This document shows positions 8,801-16,041 of a stretch of DNA of 21,779 bases, piece after piece. The DNA is from a virus. The stretch spans positions 1 through 21,779 of IMG/VR virus record IMGVR_UViG_3300025362_000051, one strand, 5' to 3'. Each line of letters starts with the position of its first letter. The first letter of the stretch is position 1. The notes under the pieces were generated by a model. It ran no database searches. It was not told the DNA's origin and saw only the letters and a program-made list of their open reading frames with translations. The position numbers were made by a program, and so were the translations under genes.

Positions 8801-10946
8801 GATACAAAGCATTGTTGCGCTAGACTTTGCCGAACAGATTGGCGTGCTGCAGGCTGCGTTATCCGAAGCGATCAGTTCAGGAAACATAGCCGCGCAGGTT
8901 GCGGCTTTGTCCGGTCTACAGTCTGTTTATGGCAGCATGGTCGGGAGCCTGGACATGCTATCAGCCGCTGGAATGGGTGGATCAGAAGTCCTCAACGTCC
9001 TGATCCTCAGCCTTGAGAATCTGTACGGGTTTACGAGAGAGGCTGCTGGCGGAGTTGATGAGCTAGGTGACGCGATCGACGGGATGCTTGACGCTATCTC
9101 TGGAGCTATTAGCGAGTTCTCTGGCTTAATCAAAGAGAAATCACCAGTTATGGGTTCAATCCTTGATATGGGCGCTTCTTTTGTCGGAGCTGCATCTACA
9201 GCAAAGACAGTATATGGCACTGGAGGAACGGTTGATGCGTCATTGGCTGCCGCTGCTGCTGGGGAAGGATTAAACGAGTTAGTGCTAACGATCACAGGTG
9301 TTGCCGCTGGATTTGGCGCATTACTATCTGTCACAGGAGCGATAGTTGGCGTATTCATGGCAATACGAGCTAATGAAGAAAGAAAGCAAGAAGAACTTGC
9401 AGCCGCTGCCGAAGAGGCAAGACAAGGACTATTGAGCATAGTTGACGCGGCAAGCTCCGCAGCTTCTGCGCTGTGGGATCTGGCACAACAAGCCGAGAGT
9501 GTCCAACGCCTTCAGTCTGCGTGGATGACGCTTCAGGAGAAGCTGATCTCTGCACTGTTCGGCTTCCTATGGCCGATTGTAGGCATCTTAGAGATGATCA
9601 CAGGGTCGTTAGAGGACAGCACAGACGCGATCGAGGAAGAGACTGAGGCACGACGGGCGAGCCTCAACGTGCCTACTGGATATAAAGTTCGTCGAACAGA
9701 ATGGCGTGCTGCGACACCTGGACAGCCTGGAGATCTGATCGAAGACGACTCATCCGTCACAGACGATATAGAGGAAACTCTGACGTGGTGGCAACAGATG
9801 GTCTTGGAATTCGGCTCTGCTCTAGAGGATGTCATCGCGCCGTTCAGAAACTTCATCAACACGCTTAATGCTGCATGGGAATCCATCGCACCGGCAATTG
9901 TCCAAGCGGCAATCCCAGTATTAGACACATTCGGATGGACGCTGGATCAACTTGGAGGCTGGATTACTGATATCTTGGCACCAGACCTTGAGAAGTTTGC
10001 CGAGGGATTCGAGACATTCTGGACTGACAAGGTAGACCCATTCTGGAAAGATGACATGGGTCCAAAAGTAGCTGAATGGTTCAATAGAATCTATAGTTGG
10101 ATCGAGCCAGTTCTCGAATGGCTTGAAGGACCATTCTGGGATTGGTTGTCAGGTCCAGTGTGGGAAGCAGTTCAGCCTTACGTCGAAGACGTGCTAGAGA
10201 TGTTCGAGGATCTTGGCAAGTGGGTCGCTATGCACTGGGATGACATCAAAGACGACCTGCTGGTAAACCTAGAGACATCACTTAGCAGCTTGGTAGACGC
10301 TATCAAGGCAGCAGTAATATGGATCTTCGATTTTCTTGGTCTTCCGAATCCGTTTGAAGGAGAGCCTGGCGGCGGAGGAATGACTTCAGAAGAGGCGTGG
10401 AACAACGCATACAACAACGACGGCACTATCACTGTAAATGAGGATGATGTAGCCCCGATAACAGGCATTGATGATGAAACATCGTTCGATGCAGAATGGG
10501 CACAGTGGCTTATAGACCATCCAAGCACAGATTCATCTGACCCAGTTGCTACGCCAACTCCCAGCACAGATTATTCTAATGGCATTCCACAATACCAGCA
10601 GGACGCGATAACAAATGCTGGCTTCGGAGGAATAATCGGGTCTACAGGCCAGTGGGTTCCTTACTCGACGTTGAACGGTGTCCCAGTAGAGCAGCTTGCT
10701 AAGGGTGGCAAACTACTAACCGATGGCCTAGTCTTCGGTCATAAGAACGAGATTGTCATGCCAGCTTCTGTCGCACCGTTGTCTGCTGGAATGGGCGGAG
10801 GAGGGTCATTCGGGCTTGTCAACCACGTCACAGTTACTCTCGACGGGCGCGTTCTCACGAAAGAGATTACGAGAGAGAAGAGATTCCAAGAGAAGATCAT
10901 GACAGGGTCTCCGAACGGTAGACGATGGGAGGCGGTTGGCGCATGA
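5805..10946 (+). CDS. Tape measure protein
   Basis: The product has 1713 residues and sets tail length; the coil is expected to fill the tail tube and be ejected with the DNA. Residues ~70-300 match the TP901/PhageMin_Tail core, with WEYNVTSSEAAKAMYQIYSA, AANMGTTVLNAYGM, and GVAAPVGASIEEMAAAIATL. Hydrophobic, glycine-rich segments occur at ~485-535 and ~1158-1190 and could cross the host membrane. Long alanine-rich helices fill ~700-1150. The stretch ~1310-1500 is unusually rich in tryptophan and acidic residues. The C-terminus has the common glycine run followed by a beta segment (VNHVTVTLDGRVLTKEI). I see no peptidase or lysozyme motif. By the usual rule of about 0.15 nm per residue the tail would be near 250 nm. 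Confidence 0.95.
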   Translation: MAEGNVLGVAIVKLMLQKAGFNADMANVKQQTTKSIGGITSAVSKLAGVGVGLYALKQAVMTVHKAFVDFDRDMHNIWTLTDQTKEQVVELSNELRNLAWEYNVTSSEAAKAMYQIYSATFYGADAMKILESSARGAAAGLTDVFTAANMGTTVLNAYGMEAKEIAHVNDLLFTAIRYGKTTYGELASQFGRLAGVAAPVGASIEEMAAAIATLTRQGIATDWAVTSLRQTLMKMLQPTKELEKAINDLGYSSGGAMIKAVGFANSIKQVTDWAAANGVEISKMFTNVRAVTAVLPLATTAAAGFAKDLQRMADAGGAADDAFFKQTGSWAYQLEILKTRLNDIGITLGKLVTPAITGFLEAIMVLLRPIGLLAEGLELIGGPNLLRYVVTLGTLAVGFRLLAKSIRMAAGAMGQMMLSGGLLGRSLRGLTDVGAKVLGTASWSKGLAGGLGMAGIGLGGAALALKGLVNLNLAFGELTGAEATKKAIEGALESAVGGVIAGAMVGKLLGFGMLGSTGIGAAVGVAAGLSIYVYHIIKKEADDRAASVDIVSRTMATYGDLPLEMPATAESITALRDELSLFNPEIERTKEFFGATTTAIELMYNRVGISARDLHGTYKLKPEYSGVITLAGITGIEVPVEDVEAAAMLWNRALIDVTIGSFADLTKSTRRLLPKGMQDYIDEMDKIAGEAILDAQWPDFGAAITDIMREWGESVNAEIDTTKMGVLVEIMGRSKAAFGALGEKPVDDINKTAEENEAAMNAWLAAGKAAAEYSTTAQEVFTNLTKDMSEDERIATFFKIVLSLAGDTATNLAYVAELMEVTTQETVDKVMAIINEGLAPPAAPDVPVATVQEQIDKASAAFDEAFEAFQTGDGLLGQSVTQLEAMRTTASAWAANAEAAEIGTREYAEAVRELADRMAELVAAGADEAMAAIIVKFNAAKKAYLAAADGSLEQAVAVKDLTSVSEELYKLQVLLGLSAEDLAGDWKDMAAWLDSIGIKIQSIVALDFAEQIGVLQAALSEAISSGNIAAQVAALSGLQSVYGSMVGSLDMLSAAGMGGSEVLNVLILSLENLYGFTREAAGGVDELGDAIDGMLDAISGAISEFSGLIKEKSPVMGSILDMGASFVGAASTAKTVYGTGGTVDASLAAAAAGEGLNELVLTITGVAAGFGALLSVTGAIVGVFMAIRANEERKQEELAAAAEEARQGLLSIVDAASSAASALWDLAQQAESVQRLQSAWMTLQEKLISALFGFLWPIVGILEMITGSLEDSTDAIEEETEARRASLNVPTGYKVRRTEWRAATPGQPGDLIEDDSSVTDDIEETLTWWQQMVLEFGSALEDVIAPFRNFINTLNAAWESIAPAIVQAAIPVLDTFGWTLDQLGGWITDILAPDLEKFAEGFETFWTDKVDPFWKDDMGPKVAEWFNRIYSWIEPVLEWLEGPFWDWLSGPVWEAVQPYVEDVLEMFEDLGKWVAMHWDDIKDDLLVNLETSLSSLVDAIKAAVIWIFDFLGLPNPFEGEPGGGGMTSEEAWNNAYNNDGTITVNEDDVAPITGIDDETSFDAEWAQWLIDHPSTDSSDPVATPTPSTDYSNGIPQYQQDAITNAGFGGIIGSTGQWVPYSTLNGVPVEQLAKGGKLLTDGLVFGHKNEIVMPASVAPLSAGMGGGGSFGLVNHVTVTLDGRVLTKEITREKRFQEKIMTGSPNGRRWEAVGA

Positions 10947-12484
10947 GAACCATTGTTGGAGCTACAGACAAGGTATCAGCCAGCTTGCGCGTAACTGTGA
11001 AGGATCATGGCGACAACTGGCGAGACATCAGTGCGAGGGTGAAAAGCCTATCCTATTCTGACGACATGGAATCCGATTCGTGTTCTGTCTCAATCAGCAT
11101 CAGGAACCAGTACAGTGCCTATGTCAGCACGACGCCTAATGTCAATCTCGATCCATTAGACGAAGACTCCGACTTCAACAAGGTGTCGGCAGTCTACTAC
11201 CCGCTTCTTGCACGCTACAACGAGATCAAGGTTGAAGTGACTAAGAATGCTGGCGTCAACTGGTATGAGATATTCAGAGGCTATGTAGGCCCAGGGAATG
11301 TGATCATCGACACTGACGTTGAGGGCGACGACACGATAACAGTGAAGCCTGTCGACACGTCATTCCCGTACAAAGAGTTCTATTTCTACGACCCGCTTAT
11401 CTACAGAGATGCAGACGCTGTTTCCATCATGGGGCAGATGTTTGCCGACCATAAGTTCACGCAGTCGATCGTTGAGACAGACGCGCCAGGATTCCATGTT
11501 GAGGAATACAAGACTGGCGAGATCAACATCTGGGAATCTCAGCAGAAACTGCTTGAGCCAACTGGCTACATCTACAGAATTAAGTGGGATTCAGGTTCAT
11601 CTTCGTTCAAGCCGACTGTCTATGACCCTCTCAGGACGAACACGACACCTGACTGGGTGTGCGACGGAGACTTCAAGCATCGCAAGGTCGATCTTGACGA
11701 GTCTGACGTTAGATCAGAGGTCGTGATCTTCTATCGGCTGAGAGATGTCGGCACGCTAAAGACGTTCCAACTATCGAATGATTCAGCGCGGTTGAAGTAT
11801 GGCATCCCTGACGGCAGTGGAGGGCGACTACACAAGACAATGTGGTATCTCACGCAGGGCATTGGTGCCAGGCACTCAATGATCGACATGGTGAGTGAGG
11901 CACAGACGCTCTGTGAATACATGTTGCACGATCTCGAAGAGCCAGCGCCTGACATAGAAATCCAGCTTCCATACATCCATCCTGGCATCGAGGCGCACGA
12001 TCTGATTAGCTTCGTTGGTCGCGACTACACTGCGCTGGTTGGCGTGATGGGCGTTAGCTGGAGCATCGACGTTCAGAACATGGTTGGTTCTACGACCATC
12101 AAGGGAACAGTCGACAGAGTGATTGGTCAGTACCGTAGATGGACGGCCAGAGATGCTAGATCATCTGAGGTTAGGGACGCGCAATTGCTGGCAGACCTCC
12201 AGGGCGATGGATTTAGGCCGCCAAGGCCGGTTGGCATCACATCGCGTTCATACATGGGTAGGGATGCTTCAACAGGGAAAGAGACCACAATAACGATGTT
12301 CCAGGTTTCCGAAGTAGAAGTGTGGGATCGTGGTGGCTACATGTGGAAATGGTGGCTTGCTGGCGAGAACAAAGTACAAATTGAATACACGGCTGATCCG
12401 AAGCTGCTTCTTCAGGGATTGCCTTCTGGACAAACAGCCAAGGCTGAATGCTACGTTTATGATTGGAGCCACACAGGAGGTTGA
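10943..12484 (+). CDS. Tail tip / baseplate hub-like protein
   Basis: The product has 513 residues from the ATG at 10943, which overlaps the tape measure stop codon as ATGA and has GGGAGG upstream; an ATG at 10925 would add six residues without a better ribosome site. It follows the tape measure as distal tail and tail-tip proteins usually do. The first ~130 residues are beta-rich (SASLRVTVKDHGDNWRDISA, then WYEIFRGYVGPGNVIID), like the N-terminal part of Tal/gp27-type hubs, and the middle includes IWESQQKLLEPTGYIYRIKW and a later beta domain with LVGVMGVSWSI. The last ~90 residues look like a separate beta domain. No enzyme motif is visible. The precise class (Dit or Tal) is uncertain. Confidence 0.75.
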   Translation: MRTIVGATDKVSASLRVTVKDHGDNWRDISARVKSLSYSDDMESDSCSVSISIRNQYSAYVSTTPNVNLDPLDEDSDFNKVSAVYYPLLARYNEIKVEVTKNAGVNWYEIFRGYVGPGNVIIDTDVEGDDTITVKPVDTSFPYKEFYFYDPLIYRDADAVSIMGQMFADHKFTQSIVETDAPGFHVEEYKTGEINIWESQQKLLEPTGYIYRIKWDSGSSSFKPTVYDPLRTNTTPDWVCDGDFKHRKVDLDESDVRSEVVIFYRLRDVGTLKTFQLSNDSARLKYGIPDGSGGRLHKTMWYLTQGIGARHSMIDMVSEAQTLCEYMLHDLEEPAPDIEIQLPYIHPGIEAHDLISFVGRDYTALVGVMGVSWSIDVQNMVGSTTIKGTVDRVIGQYRRWTARDARSSEVRDAQLLADLQGDGFRPPRPVGITSRSYMGRDASTGKETTITMFQVSEVEVWDRGGYMWKWWLAGENKVQIEYTADPKLLLQGLPSGQTAKAECYVYDWSHTGG

Positions 12485-12485
12485 T

Positions 12486-12881
12486 GTGGACAAGACTGTT
12501 GAAACGATTCTGACACATGCGACATTGGCAAAAGGCGTCGAGACCGCGCTGACTGACTGCGATGAACATACCGATCTATCTCGCGTCATTTCCTTCACGC
12601 TGAGAGTTCAAATGACGTTCGACGCCGATGTGAGTGCAGACCCTACGGTGTCGATCTATGCGTCGACAGAGGCAGACAATGGCGAATACGACACGACAGC
12701 CTGGAAGACATGGACGTTCCCGCGCACGGTGTCAGAGACAGTGACGCTGCACTGGCCGGACGATGACGAGATCAAGCCGTTGCCGAAGTACATTAAGGTA
12801 TTGGTAAAGAACAACTCTGCTGACGCAGGCGATGAAGACATCACGAGCATCACTGTCAAGAAAGTTCCTTTAGCACTATGA
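12486..12881 (+). CDS. Small beta-sandwich tail protein, unknown function
   Basis: The product has 131 residues from the GTG at 12486, which has CAGGAGG five bases upstream. An upstream ATG at 12330 in the same frame lies inside the preceding gene and its added residues (Cys/Arg rich) look like an out-of-frame shadow, so I reject it. The protein is beta-rich: VISFTLRVQMTFDADV, TVSIYASTEADNGEYDTTAW, and KYIKVLVKNNSADAGDEDI. This is similar in layout to the protein at 1107-1493 (strand, DDGTY or DNGEY turn, RYVKF or KYIKV strand). It could be a tail-tip decoration or a partner of the following adsorption protein; its family is not recognised. Confidence 0.75.
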   Translation: MDKTVETILTHATLAKGVETALTDCDEHTDLSRVISFTLRVQMTFDADVSADPTVSIYASTEADNGEYDTTAWKTWTFPRTVSETVTLHWPDDDEIKPLPKYIKVLVKNNSADAGDEDITSITVKKVPLAL

Positions 12882-14413
12882 TCACATTACAACTCTGGTC
12901 TGCTATAGATAAAGAGGTGATGGACGTTGCCAGGACAGGCATGTCTGATCCATGCGAGACGGGCTCTATTGTTGTTGCATCTGCGGCGATAGCCCCTTCT
13001 GCGCCAACTTTCTCTATTGAGGCGGGAAGTGCGCAACTTATCCTTTCAATGGTTGCCCCTACGACCAAAGAGAATGGAGATAACCTGTACGCATTCAGCA
13101 AATTTGCGATCTATCATTCGTCAGAAGCGACAACTGGCGCAGGAATCGACGTAAATAATGACGCAACGTATGATGGGGTTTTCTATAGTCCAGCCACCAA
13201 CGTACACTTTGCTTGTACTGCCAAAACTTATTTCAGGATAACTGCATTAGACACTTTCAGTAATGAATCAGATCCATCGGCCGAGGATAGCGAGACTCCA
13301 GATGCCGCAGGAGGCACAACCCTACCTGAAGACGATGGTTTATGGGCACATCGGCTCGGGGTAGATTCTGTGTGGACAGAAGATTCTCCAGACACCGATT
13401 CAGTGGCCTGGTCAGGCGTTATCCTCTACTGGAAGGATAATAAATATACCATCACTAATGGCAACACAGACAAAAACTATATTTGGTGGGACTACAGCCT
13501 CTCAACGACAACATTCCAAACATCTGACACTCCTCCGACCTTGGCCCTTGAGGATGTTGTGGTTGCCTATAACCATAACGGGAAGGTCTTTTTAGCAATG
13601 TATTCTCCAATGGTGCTAACAGACTATCTTCGTTCTGGGACGATTACGTCACAATCTATTATTATGGCAGTAGAGGCAGGTCAAGGGGACGTAGAAATCA
13701 GGGCTGGAATCTCAACAGGAGATTTCGCGAATGCTGGCGGGAATCAAGGGTTTATAATTGGGCTTGATGACTCTGACGGCGACAAAGCTAAGTTATATTT
13801 TGGTGGGCCTGACGCGAATGGCCTTAATCGTTTCATGAAGTGGACGGGAAGTGTCTTAGACGTAAGCGCGGATCTTGTTTGCACTGATGACTTTTTGTTC
13901 TCCGGACTAATATCGAAACACATTTCGTATGCAGACTTCACTGGGGCTGGATTAGACGACATGACAACTAACAGTGAAGACGATTATGGAGGAACAGTCG
14001 AACGAGATTATCGTGTTCGTATTGACCTAGCTGCGGCAACAGACACATTCGAATGGTCTCATGATGGCGGGGCTTCGTATGAAGACACAGATATTCCTAT
14101 TGCTGGAGTTGCGCTAACTACAGGGTATGAACTAGAAGAGAATGTGAAAATAACATTCGGTGCGGCTACTGGGCATACCGCCACTAACTACTGGGACTTC
14201 TCAGTGGGCGGCAAATTAACGAACATTCATAATATAGCTGGTGTTTTTCAACTCTTTTCAACCACAACCATGCCTGCTGATGATACACGCATCAAGTTAG
14301 ACGGATTCGGTCAGGGAGGTGGGATAGACTTATACAGTGGACCGGCTGGTGACTCTCATGTGAACCTTCATGCTGCTGGAAGTATAAGTCTAGACGCATC
14401 GGGGGGGGCATAA
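12878..14413 (+). CDS. Tail tip / receptor-binding-type protein with fibronectin III-like domain, zero-frame product
   Basis: The zero-frame product has 511 residues and starts at an ATG that overlaps the previous stop codon by four bases. Residues ~38-140 look like a fibronectin type III domain (APSAPTFSIEAGSAQLILSM ... TYFRITALDTFSNESDPS). A middle region has several aromatic-rich beta segments (WSGVILYWKDNKYTI; VVVAYNHNGKVFLAMYS). The C-terminal part has Gly/Asp repeats typical of phage fibres (GGIDLYSGPAGDSHVNLHAA). The frame ends abruptly with GGA-stop just behind a run of eight G, while the same kind of sequence continues in the -1 frame to 14589. So this ORF is probably truncated relative to the full protein of about 570 residues. 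Role in host adsorption is inferred. Confidence 0.8.
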   Translation: MITLQLWSAIDKEVMDVARTGMSDPCETGSIVVASAAIAPSAPTFSIEAGSAQLILSMVAPTTKENGDNLYAFSKFAIYHSSEATTGAGIDVNNDATYDGVFYSPATNVHFACTAKTYFRITALDTFSNESDPSAEDSETPDAAGGTTLPEDDGLWAHRLGVDSVWTEDSPDTDSVAWSGVILYWKDNKYTITNGNTDKNYIWWDYSLSTTTFQTSDTPPTLALEDVVVAYNHNGKVFLAMYSPMVLTDYLRSGTITSQSIIMAVEAGQGDVEIRAGISTGDFANAGGNQGFIIGLDDSDGDKAKLYFGGPDANGLNRFMKWTGSVLDVSADLVCTDDFLFSGLISKHISYADFTGAGLDDMTTNSEDDYGGTVERDYRVRIDLAAATDTFEWSHDGGASYEDTDIPIAGVALTTGYELEENVKITFGAATGHTATNYWDFSVGGKLTNIHNIAGVFQLFSTTTMPADDTRIKLDGFGQGGGIDLYSGPAGDSHVNLHAAGSISLDASGGA

Positions 14414-14432
14414 CCCTCACCTCTGGTGGGGG
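14401..14432 (+). promoter_or_regulatory. G8 slippery run with downstream hairpin, candidate -1 frameshift site
   Basis: Bases 14401-14408 are eight G. In the zero frame they read G GGG GGG G, so 14401-14407 fit X XXY YYZ. The zero-frame stop TAA is at 14411-14413. A hairpin follows: 14414-14421 (CCCTCACC) pairs with 14425-14432 (GGTGGGGG) over 8 pairs, one a T-G wobble, with a three-base loop. The gap between heptamer and stem is 6 bases, within the usual range for -1 stimulators. A missed base in the G run would look the same. Confidence 0.6.
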
Positions 14433-14589
14433 GGATATAGATATAGATGCTGGTGCAGGAGACATCGTGTTAAGTATGGGCGGTGCAATCGTAATGGAAT
14501 TTGGAGGAGATACCTTAGAATTCTTAGATGTTGTGTACAACACACCATCTGCAACCGCAATTTATGGATACATACGGGTGAGTGTTTAG
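14407..14589 (+). CDS. C-terminal part of the tail adsorption protein in the -1 frame
   Basis: Reading continues in the -1 frame from the G run to a TAG at 14587 and adds about 60 residues: ITLTSGGGDIDIDAGAGDIV, then MEFGGDTLEFLDVVYNT and IYGYIRVSV. This matches the style of the zero-frame end (GSISLDASGG), with the same Gly/Asp beta repeats, so it belongs to the same protein. There is no ATG, GTG or TTG with a Shine-Dalgarno sequence that could start it alone. Its stop directly abuts the next ATG. It may be reached by programmed frameshifting, by slippage of the G run during replication, or only appear separate because of a sequencing error. Confidence 0.72.
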   Translation, partial: GITLTSGGGDIDIDAGAGDIVLSMGGAIVMEFGGDTLEFLDVVYNTPSATAIYGYIRVSV

Positions 14590-15042
14590 ATGGCAATCAC
14601 AATATCACTGGCATCAACTGGCGATACTGAGATAACGGCAAGCGGAGACATCTATCTGCGCGGCGATACGATTGATTTCTACAAGTCGGCTGCGCATCGA
14701 TTAAAGTTTTTAGGTATCTCACTAACTACAGCGGCACAAACTGCATCTGGCTGGGTATCTGTAAAGTGCAACGGCTCTAATAAGAAAATCTTCCTGACAG
14801 GAACTGACAATCGTATCCCGATTTACGCGCTCGTCACAGACACAACGTGGGTAATTTCTCATTACTACAGCGTTAATGATGTAGTTCTGGGGACTGATGG
14901 GTACTATCATCGTTGTACTAACGCGCATACATCTACCGCTGATCTTAAACCGACTACTGGGAGATTCTACCACTATTACTGGACTAGCACCTCTGCTCCA
15001 GCCGACTTAGGGAAGATAATCCTTATCCACAATTATTCATAG
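14590..15042 (+). CDS. Tail-associated protein with chitin-binding-like module
   Basis: The product has 150 residues; its ATG directly follows the TAG of the previous frame, with GGGTGA seven bases upstream. The first ~40 residues repeat the Gly/Asp fibre style of the previous protein (GDTEITASGDIYLRGDTIDF), which suggests that the two interact or derive from one fibre. Residues ~90-135 resemble a carbohydrate-binding module of the CBM5/12 type: YYSVNDVVLGTDGYYHRCTN, then AHTS...P and a closing YYW. Such modules are common at the ends of phage tail proteins and bind cell-surface sugars. There is no catalytic motif. Receptor role is inferred. Confidence 0.72.
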   Translation: MAITISLASTGDTEITASGDIYLRGDTIDFYKSAAHRLKFLGISLTTAAQTASGWVSVKCNGSNKKIFLTGTDNRIPIYALVTDTTWVISHYYSVNDVVLGTDGYYHRCTNAHTSTADLKPTTGRFYHYYWTSTSAPADLGKIILIHNYS

Positions 15043-15051
15043 GGAGAGACA

Positions 15052-15357
15052 ATGAAGAAAAACTTGACTTCGGTGCAGCACTGGAAAATGATGGCCGCGA
15101 ATACACTTCTAGAAAATATGAAACTTACCTCAATGCTTGCGCAGGAAAGAGAGGAACATTTGCATACGCAACTGAAGGGCGCACAAGAGGCTAACATTGC
15201 GGCCAAACAGCAATATAGGATGATGGGGCAAACGTTCAAAGCGGAGTTCGTCAACCTAGGGAGAGAGTTAGGCGCGGACGGGGATTCTGATAAGTGGAAG
15301 ATCCATATTGCAGACGAACCTTCAGAAAGCACAGTTGCGTGGGAAGAATCGAAATAA
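15052..15357 (+). CDS. Small coiled-coil protein, unknown function
   Basis: The product has 101 residues and I do not recognise a family. The ATG has GGGAGAG five bases upstream. Residues ~8-60 form a long amphipathic helix (MMAANTLLENMKLTSMLAQE followed by REEHLHTQLKGAQEANIAAK), rich in Met, Gln and Glu, likely a coiled coil. The last 30 residues are acidic. There is no signal peptide or membrane segment. Lying between the fibre genes and the membrane-protein genes, it could be a fibre chaperone or an early lysis-module protein; neither can be shown here. Confidence 0.75.
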   Translation: MKKNLTSVQHWKMMAANTLLENMKLTSMLAQEREEHLHTQLKGAQEANIAAKQQYRMMGQTFKAEFVNLGRELGADGDSDKWKIHIADEPSESTVAWEESK

Positions 15358-15371
15358 ACGTAAGGAATCTT

Positions 15372-15743
15372 ATGCCAGAGACGAAGCCAGTTAGCGGCGA
15401 GGTGTGTGCGTCTTATCGAGCCCTACAGGACGAGAAAAACGGCACCATTGCCGGTGATATAAAAGAGATCCGTTCTGGCATTGGGAAGCTGCTCAGAATC
15501 GTGACTGAGTCGAACGGGCAATCCAGCCTGTGCGATCAGGTCAAGCGGAACAACGAGTTCCGTTCTGAGATCCACGAACTCGGGATAGTCGACATCGTGA
15601 AAACGAATGCCGAGTTCCGGGAGCAGCTAACCAAGGGATCTGCAGACAAGTCAAAGAGACAGTGGGGGTTGATCCTGTCTATGGGTGGATGGGGCGTCAC
15701 TGCCGTCATGTTCATTCTGTCCAGGTTCGTAGCGAGAGCTTAG
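15372..15743 (+). CDS. XhlA-like membrane protein (holin accessory)
   Basis: The product has 123 residues from ATG 15372, with AAGGA upstream; an ATG at 15294 in the same frame lies inside the preceding gene and is rejected. The layout is a soluble helical part (IKEIRSGIGKLLRIVTESNG, then VKRNNEFRSEIHELGIVDIV) followed by a single membrane span at about residues 98-118 (WGLILSMGGWGVTAVMFILS) with basic ends. This resembles XhlA-type proteins, which work with a holin in cell lysis. A holin-like gene follows after ten bases. The similarity is in architecture and place rather than a diagnostic motif, so another membrane role is possible. Confidence 0.68.
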   Translation: MPETKPVSGEVCASYRALQDEKNGTIAGDIKEIRSGIGKLLRIVTESNGQSSLCDQVKRNNEFRSEIHELGIVDIVKTNAEFREQLTKGSADKSKRQWGLILSMGGWGVTAVMFILSRFVARA

Positions 15744-15753
15744 AGGAGGAGTC

Positions 15754-15999
15754 ATGAGCAAGACGTCCGACATCGTTGCCTCAAAGATTAAGTCACGAAA
15801 GTTCCTCGCGTACTGCATCGGTATGGTCTCGCTACTGGTTGCTGGGTTCACAAAGTTGATACCGGCAGAAGACATCTCTGGCATATTCAAGGTGATTTCC
15901 TTGGGGTATTGGGGAGCCCAAGGGAGCATCGACGCGATCAAGGCGCTTGGTGGCGTGATGGAGAAACGAAATAGCAGCACGGAAGACACTGAAGACTAA
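15754..15999 (+). CDS. Holin-like small membrane protein
   Basis: The product has 81 residues and starts at ATG with GAGGAGG upstream. It has two hydrophobic segments, about residues 17-36 (FLAYCIGMVSLLVAGFTKLI) and 41-60 (ISGIFKVISLGYWGAQGSID), a basic start (SKIKSRKF) and a very acidic end. The pattern 'SRKF...', two spans, 'GxxGAxGSIDA' fits small phage proteins annotated as holins. It would form pores in the inner membrane at lysis. It lies directly behind an XhlA-like gene. No endolysin gene is visible nearby, which weakens the lysis-cassette reading. Confidence 0.62.
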   Translation: MSKTSDIVASKIKSRKFLAYCIGMVSLLVAGFTKLIPAEDISGIFKVISLGYWGAQGSIDAIKALGGVMEKRNSSTEDTED

Positions 16000-16011
16000 A
16001 CGTGCTATACT
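15983..16011 (+). promoter_or_regulatory. Sigma70-type promoter with extended -10
   Basis: A -10 box TATACT at 16006-16011 is preceded by TG one base earlier (TGcTATACT, extended -10). A weak -35 (AAGACA, four of six matches) lies at 15983-15988, 17 bases away. The -35 lies inside the end of the holin-like gene. The same TGnTATACT core recurs at 21340-21348. It would drive the genes at 16042 and 16332. Confidence 0.55.
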
Positions 16012-16041
16012 TGTTGAGTCTGTATAGAGGAGGTTAGGAAA

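Noticed and set aside
12330-12485. Upstream extension of the small tail protein
   Set aside because: Falls inside the hub gene and gives a Cys/Arg-rich sequence; the GTG at 12486 has a good Shine-Dalgarno sequence.
14401-14434. G-quadruplex from the G8 and G7 runs
   Set aside because: The two runs are about 20 bases apart and the intervening C-rich bases pair with the second run, so the hairpin is the better explanation.
15294-15371. Upstream extension of the XhlA-like gene
   Set aside because: Overlaps the coiled-coil gene in another frame; ATG 15372 has a better site and gives a normal N-terminus.
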